Of a DNA stretch of 41,730 nt, positions 37,659 to 41,730 are shown piece after piece; the stretch's first letter is position 1, and each line of letters begins with the position of its first letter. The position numbers and the translations under genes are program-made. Origin of the DNA: Rodentibacter caecimuris (GTDB lineage: Bacteria; Pseudomonadota; Gammaproteobacteria; Enterobacterales; Pasteurellaceae); assembly GCA_001998905.1 (NCBI GenBank), contig MLAA01000026.1, forward strand, positions 1-41,730, in the 5' to 3' direction. Below the pieces are notes generated by a model. That model made no database searches and was not told the origin of the DNA. It was given only the letters and a program-made list of their open reading frames with translations.

Positions 37659-37724
37659 AAGTGCAGTCAAATATTGAATGAATTTTATATAATTAACACA
37701 TTCTAGTGTTTGACCGCACTTTTA
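37659..37724 (+). terminator. Inverted USS pair, likely aroA terminator
   Basis: AAGTGCAGTCAAA (37659-37671, a one-mismatch USS) faces TTTGACCGCACTT (37709-37721, exact USS). They form a stem with one A-C mismatch, followed by TTTAAAT. Paired USSs acting as terminators are well known in Haemophilus. It begins 3 bases after the aroA stop. Confidence 0.65.
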
Positions 37725-38016
37725 AATAGTTTGACAACATTACAGAGCATTTAAAAAAGCAGATACTCAATAAATCGGCAGGACGCCATTCTTGAATTGA
37801 ATTGAATCGAATCAATTACAGATTTAATTTTATTAGGAAAGGATCAAATAAGTGTTCGATATATTACTTTAATCACCGCTAAAAACCGATATTCTGAATT
37901 ATTGTTTAATTTAGCCTATAAAATAGTTTTAAATTAGTTACAAAAAATTTATCATCCCAAATTCAGACTAAATAGCGAAGAAAGAGCGAGTCCTTACTTC
38001 CCGATTAATTAGAGCA
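37725..38016. other. Intergenic stretch with a possible gene relic
   Basis: No intact gene. A short open stretch at 37806-37937 (+) would read about 43 codons with protein-like composition (for example ISVRYITLITAKNRYSELLF) but has no start codon. It also includes TTGAATTGAATTGAATCGAA, a short tandem-like run. It may be a remnant or chance. Confidence 0.3.
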
Positions 38017-38042
38017 AACCTCTAGATAACTATCTAGAGGCT
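38017..38042 (-). terminator. Hairpin downstream of sstT
   Basis: Inverted repeat CCTCTAGATA / TATCTAGAGG (38019-38028, 38031-38040), effectively an 8-bp stem with a 6-base loop, 42 bases beyond the sstT stop. The minus-strand tail is only GTTTGCT, so termination strength is uncertain. Confidence 0.55.
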
Positions 38043-38082
38043 TTACAATAATTCGCTATGGTCTATTTATTTTCCATATAAT

Positions 38083-39339
38083 CTAAACGTTATATCTTTT
38101 TTGATTACGTTCTTCTTCTGCAATACAAACTGCAGCGGTAAATAACACATCTGTTGATGAATTTAATGCAGTTTCCGTTGAATCTTGCAAAATCGCAATA
38201 ACAAAACCAACACCAATCATTTGTGCTGCAATATCATCAGAGATACCAAAAAGGCTACAAGCTAACGGAATTAACAATAACGAGCCGCCTGACACACCAG
38301 AGGCACCACAAGCACAAAGCGCTGCAACAAAACTTAGTACAATAGCACTCCCAAATGATATATCCATTCCTAATGTATTTGCTGCGGCAAGAGTGAGAAT
38401 CGTAATAGTAATAGCCGCCCCTGCCATATTAATATTTGCGCCTAACGGAATAGAAACCGAATAAGTTTCCTCATCTAAGCCTAAACGCTTTGCCAAACCG
38501 ATATTAACCGGAATATTCGCTGCCGAACTGCGTGTGAAAAATGCAGTCAGACCACTTTCACGCAATGTAACCCAAACTAATGGATATGGATTACGACGAA
38601 TTTTCCAATATACCAATATTGGATTTAATACTAATGCGACAAATAACATTGTACCGACCAATACAATCAATAATCGGGCATAACTCTCCAACACCCAAAT
38701 ACCTTTATCTGCTAAAGCCTCTGCCACCAAACCAAATACGCCGAAAGGTGCAAATGAAATGATTACATGAACAATTTTAGAAATGCCTTCTGCAAAATCG
38801 ACTAACATGGTTTTAGTCGTATCGGAAGCATGGCGAAATGCTAAACCTAAACCAATTGACCATGCTAACACGCCAATAAAATTAGCATTAAAAATAGCCC
38901 CTAATGGATTGTCCACCATATTTAACACTAAAGTGAATAGCACTTGCCCGATCGCTTGAGGAGCAGCACTTACATCTTCTTTTGTAGATAATGCCACCTC
39001 TGTTGGAAATAAAAAGCCAGCAATAACTGCAGCAAGCGCAGCTAAAAACGTACCAAGTAAATAAAGCGCAATAATGGATTTCATATTGCTTTTTGAACCA
39101 ATCTTACGATTGGCAATTGCCGCCATTACCAGTACAAAAATCAAAATCGGCGCAACTGCACGCAATGCTTTAACAAAAACGGTCCCTAATGCGCCCAACT
39201 TAGCAGCGAGACTAAATCCCAGAATAGCTTCCAAAGGATTAGAAATTAGTGCAACAATAATCCCTAAAAGTAAACCGATAGCAATGCGTAGGACTAAATT
39301 GCCCCCAAAAAGAAAATTAATTAAACGAGATTTGTTCAT
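38083..39339 (-). CDS. sstT: Serine/threonine:Na+ symporter SstT
   Basis: DAACS-family inner-membrane symporter for L-serine and L-threonine. It is 418 aa (E. coli 414). Eight transmembrane helices and two re-entrant hairpins are expected. Family blocks seen: [15 protein letters not shown] at the N-terminus, [18 protein letters not shown] near 59-76, [13 protein letters not shown] (serine-rich hairpin) near 270, and [24 protein letters not shown] with the Na+/substrate NINMAG motif near 300. Divergent from the SOS-controlled gene. Confidence 0.95.
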   Translation of the reverse strand: MNKSRLINFLFGGNLVLRIAIGLLLGIIVALISNPLEAILGFSLAAKLGALGTVFVKALRAVAPILIFVLVMAAIANRKIGSKSNMKSIIALYLLGTFLAALAAVIAGFLFPTEVALSTKEDVSAAPQAIGQVLFTLVLNMVDNPLGAIFNANFIGVLAWSIGLGLAFRHASDTTKTMLVDFAEGISKIVHVIISFAPFGVFGLVAEALADKGIWVLESYARLLIVLVGTMLFVALVLNPILVYWKIRRNPYPLVWVTLRESGLTAFFTRSSAANIPVNIGLAKRLGLDEETYSVSIPLGANINMAGAAITITILTLAAANTLGMDISFGSAIVLSFVAALCACGASGVSGGSLLLIPLACSLFGISDDIAAQMIGVGFVIAILQDSTETALNSSTDVLFTAAVCIAEEERNQKRYNV

Positions 39340-39491
39340 AATTATGTTCTACAAAAGTTAAGAGTTAATGTTATCGGACCCGAATCCGCTTAAAAGGCTT
39401 AAAGATAGCTTAAATTCGGCTATATATCAATGTGATCTAGCTATTTTTCCCACCAGTTTCCAACTAATATAAAAATTTTTACTTCAATACC
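39340..39491. other. sstT upstream region
   Basis: Divergent gap carrying the sstT promoter on the minus strand. I cannot place its hexamers. No other element is convincing. Confidence 0.3.
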
Positions 39492-39520
39492 TTGACACCT
39501 GTATAAAACAACAGTACATT
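39492..39520 (+). promoter_or_regulatory. SOS promoter with LexA box between -35 and -10
   Basis: TTGACA (39492-39497) and TACATT (39515-39520) are 17 bases apart. Within that spacer lies CTGTATAAAACAACAG (39499-39514), a perfect CTG-N10-CAG / CTGT-N8-ACAG LexA operator. LexA bound there would exclude RNA polymerase, so the downstream gene should be DNA-damage induced. Confidence 0.85.
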
Positions 39521-39570
39521 ACACCAAGCAAAACACTGTTTAAATTTACACCATTTTATAGGAGGAGTAT

Positions 39571-40020
39571 ATGAATTATGTTTATTCTTTTACTCAACAT
39601 AAAACCGCATTTTCTTACCAACCTATACCGTTTTATAACGATACGGAATCCAGCCCAGCTTTTAATACAAAGCTTGATTTAAATCTCTATTGCATTAAAA
39701 AGCCACAAAAAACCTGTTTTATACGAGTTACCAATCCTAATCTAATAGCTTGGGGAATTGAAGCGGGTGATATGCTTGTTGTGGAGAAAAATGAAAAATT
39801 ATTTCTTAATGATTTAGTCGTAATTGAAGTGTCAAATAAATTTCAAATTTATGAACTAATTGCGCAAAATAATGATGAATTTATTTTTATGAATTTGGAT
39901 TCTAAAGGCGAAAGCATAAAAACAAAAGAACTATCAAAATTAACAATTATCGGTACGATAACCAACACAATTCATCAAATTAAACCACAACAAAATAACA
40001 GAATGAAATTTGCCTCTTAA
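39571..40020 (+). CDS. UmuD/LexA-fold (S24-like) protein lacking the catalytic Ser-Lys dyad
   Basis: 149-aa protein resembling the C-terminal domain of UmuD. LDLNLYCIKKPQKTCFIRV aligns with the UmuD stretch before its active Ser, GIEAGDMLVVEK with GISDGDLLIVDS, and LTIIGTITNTIHQIK with its C-terminal strand. At the catalytic Ser60 position (UmuD GDSM) it has Asn57 (NPNL). At Lys97 it has Tyr94 (FQIYEL). No Cys-Gly or Ala-Gly cleavage site is evident before the domain. It thus looks unable to self-cleave. An excellent AGGAGG ribosome site and a LexA-box promoter precede it. No umuC neighbour is present. SOS-induced role (polymerase partner, decoy or regulator) is unknown. Confidence 0.8.
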   Translation: MNYVYSFTQHKTAFSYQPIPFYNDTESSPAFNTKLDLNLYCIKKPQKTCFIRVTNPNLIAWGIEAGDMLVVEKNEKLFLNDLVVIEVSNKFQIYELIAQNNDEFIFMNLDSKGESIKTKELSKLTIIGTITNTIHQIKPQQNNRMKFAS

Positions 40021-40186
40021 TCTATCACAGATTATATAATCAATAGACACAACTAAAAGGTGCAAAAATTAAAAGAGAAATGCAGTTAAAATCACAATAG
40101 TACTAAAATAAATAACAATTAAATAGCTAAGGTAAAAACAAAACAGCAGTTAATTGATTAATTATCAATCAAAAAAGCATAAAAAG

Positions 40187-40258
40187 TGTGATCTTGATCA
40201 GAATATTTAAATTAGTAAGGCCTTTTTCATTGACAGGAAAAAATTATTTTGTGATGAT
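40187..40258 (+). promoter_or_regulatory. Porin promoter with CRP-like site
   Basis: TTGACA (40230-40235) and GATGAT (40253-40258) are 17 bases apart with an extended -10 TG. About 28 bases above the -35, TGTGATCTTGATCAGA (40187-40202) matches the CRP consensus TGTGA-N6-TCACA except for one base. The rest of the 319-base gap before the porin is AT-rich without a gene. A small hairpin GCCT/AGGC at 40265-40278 lies in the leader. Confidence 0.55.
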
Positions 40259-40339
40259 TCCCGAGCCTGATTTTAGGCGCTTAGACATTCCGGCAACGGA
40301 GAAGTTCAAAACTTTATATAACCATAAAGGAATAGCACT

Positions 40340-41434
40340 ATGAAAAAGACACTAGCAGCAGTAATCGTATCTGCATTCGCAGCAACAGCAGCTAATGCAG
40401 CAGTAGTTTATGACAATGAAGGAACTAAATTTGAAGTAAACGGTTCACTTCGTCTTATGTTAGAAAAATCTAACCAAGGCGGTCATTGGGAAAAAAAAGA
40501 TGCTAAGGGAGATGTTATTAGCAAAGGTAAAAAACACTCTCATACAGGTTTAAGAAATGCGGGATCTCGTGTGGAATTTAAAGTAAAACACGATTTAAGC
40601 GATGGTTTCTATGCTTTAGGTCGCACAGAATTGCGTTTTGATGGAAAAGATGAGCAAGGCGGAAAATCTGTGAAAGAGGACGGATTTGGTTCAGTTAGAG
40701 CTCACCGTGCATATGTTGGACTTGGTAAAAAAGAATTAGGTCAAGTTACATTTGGTCGCCAAGTAACTATCGCTGATGATGTTGGTATTGCAGAAGACTA
40801 CGATTACGGCATCTTACCTGATTATGTTCCAACAGACGGGCGCTCTGTGATCCGTTATGATTACTATGGTATTGAAGGTTTACAACTAGGCGCCAGCTAT
40901 CAATTTGCTGAAGACCGTACTAATCATGAAGTTAATGTTGATGCGTTATCAAATGGCGTTCAAGCAGGCTTCTTATACGAAAACAACGGGTTAATCCTTG
41001 AAGGGGTTTACGGTCGTACAAACTATAAATCAGACCTTAATTCAAACAAACGTAATGTTGATGGCTTAATGTTAAGTGCTGGTTATGATTTCAAAAATTT
41101 CCTTGTATCCGTTGATGCAGGTTATCAAAAAGATAAAACCAAAGGTAGCGAATCAACTAAATCTTTCTTCGTTTCTCCAGGTTTCCAAATTCCTGTAATT
41201 ACTGATGTCAGCAAAGTATATGGTAACTACTTATATGAACAAATTAAGGATGGTGATGAGAAAACCAAAACTCATGGTTTCTTGTTAGGGGTTGATTATA
41301 AACTTCATAAACAAGTTATCACTTATGTAGAAGGTAAGTATGTTCAATCTAAAGACTATACCAACGGTAATTATGAAGACGGTTCAAAAGTCAAAGATAA
41401 AGCTATCGGTGTAGGTATGCGCGTATACTTCTAA
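40340..41434 (+). CDS. ompP2: OmpP2-like outer-membrane porin
   Basis: Trimeric general-diffusion porin of the Gram-negative OmpC/P2 type, the major outer-membrane protein of Haemophilus. It is 364 aa. The signal peptide covers about residues 1-20 (cleavage after ANA). The mature start AVVYDNEGTKFEVNGSLR is typical. The loop-3-type region YVGLGKKELGQVTFGRQ near 129-145 and GILPDYVPTDGRSVIRYDYY follow. The last strand ends GVGMRVYF with the C-terminal Phe required by the BAM complex. A Lys/Gly/His-rich loop lies near residues 45-72. AAGGAATAG precedes the ATG. Confidence 0.93.
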   Translation: MKKTLAAVIVSAFAATAANAAVVYDNEGTKFEVNGSLRLMLEKSNQGGHWEKKDAKGDVISKGKKHSHTGLRNAGSRVEFKVKHDLSDGFYALGRTELRFDGKDEQGGKSVKEDGFGSVRAHRAYVGLGKKELGQVTFGRQVTIADDVGIAEDYDYGILPDYVPTDGRSVIRYDYYGIEGLQLGASYQFAEDRTNHEVNVDALSNGVQAGFLYENNGLILEGVYGRTNYKSDLNSNKRNVDGLMLSAGYDFKNFLVSVDAGYQKDKTKGSESTKSFFVSPGFQIPVITDVSKVYGNYLYEQIKDGDEKTKTHGFLLGVDYKLHKQVITYVEGKYVQSKDYTNGNYEDGSKVKDKAIGVGMRVYF

Positions 41435-41455
41435 TTGTAAGCTATATTAGAATCT

Positions 41456-41482
41456 AAAAGGTGGGTATTAAACTCACCTTTT
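41456..41482 (+). terminator. Terminator of the porin gene
   Basis: 8-bp stem AAAAGGTG / CACCTTTT with an 11-base loop, 22 bases after the porin stop. Confidence 0.8.
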
Positions 41483-41730
41483 CGTTATATACGTTTATTC
41501 TGTCAGTAACCTTATCTCACGCTAAAACAAAAGAACTATAATACCAATCCAATATTACTCCTGTCTTATACAAATCAACATATTTGATCTGCGTTATAAA
41601 TCAGTAATTAGTAAATATAAAAACTACAAACGAGTTATAAATACTACGTGTTCTTCTTAGCAAAAATTTTAGTTTGTGAGCATTTATTGAATAATATTGA
41701 AAAGTCTTAAAAAACGACCGCACTTTATAT
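41483..41730. other. Gene-free end of window with a USS
   Basis: AT-rich, no coding region recognised. A USS core (ACCGCACTT) lies at 41718-41726. The region probably carries upstream signals for a gene beyond the window. Confidence 0.5.

Noticed and set aside
39420-39445. CRP site upstream of sstT (TGTGATCTAGCTATTT)
   Set aside because: Only the left half-site matches; the right half does not resemble TCACA.

Overview
The window is chromosomal DNA of a gammaproteobacterium of the family Pasteurellaceae. About twenty exact copies of the 9-mer core AAGTGCGGT / ACCGCACTT (the Haemophilus-type DNA uptake signal sequence, USS) are spread over both strands. Gene content and order (cmk-rpsA-ihfB-lapA-lapB-pyrF-yciH, dsbC next to prfB, an OmpP2-type porin) also fit that family. 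The sequence does not let me name a species.

Layout. 0-3.1 kb: ettA, an FkbM-family methyltransferase and a SirB2-family membrane protein, all on +. 3.1-12.5 kb: a long minus-strand housekeeping run, read from dsbC through recJ, a DsbA-like thiol oxidoreductase, mtnN, cmk, rpsA, ihfB, lapA, lapB, pyrF and yciH. 12.7-20.3 kb: prfB with its programmed +1 frameshift, then argP, cadA and cadB inserted ahead of lysS. 20.3-30.4 kb: a complete type I-F CRISPR-Cas locus. It has a leader, 18 repeats with 17 spacers, a decayed tail of further repeats, csy1-csy2-csy3-cas6f on +, and cas1 plus cas2-3 on - converging on them. 30.4-34.6 kb: ilvIH, then an NhaC-family transporter behind a lysine riboswitch. 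34.9-37.7 kb: hns, purU and aroA. 38.1-41.4 kb: sstT, a LexA-box-controlled UmuD/LexA-fold protein without catalytic residues, and an OmpP2-like porin.

How the parts work together. Lysine is a recurring theme: a lysine/arginine-sensing type regulator (ArgP), lysine decarboxylase with its lysine:cadaverine antiporter (CadA/CadB), lysyl-tRNA synthetase, and a riboswitch-controlled candidate lysine transporter lie within about 21 kb. The CRISPR locus carries every gene needed for adaptation, crRNA processing and interference, but its layout is not the usual one. Instead of cas1-cas2/3-csy1-4-array in one direction, the array sits upstream of csy1 and the adaptation/nuclease operon faces the Cascade operon, sharing a bidirectional terminator with it. 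The oldest repeats decay towards csy1, which places the leader on the lysS side.

The items most worth following up are the SOS-controlled, apparently protease-dead UmuD-fold protein (LexA box exactly between its -35 and -10), the cadBA module paired with ArgP instead of CadC, the rearranged I-F locus with hairpin-preserving decayed repeats, and the lysine riboswitch on an NhaC-family transporter. Homology calls rest on recognised motifs and remembered family sequences; no database search was possible.
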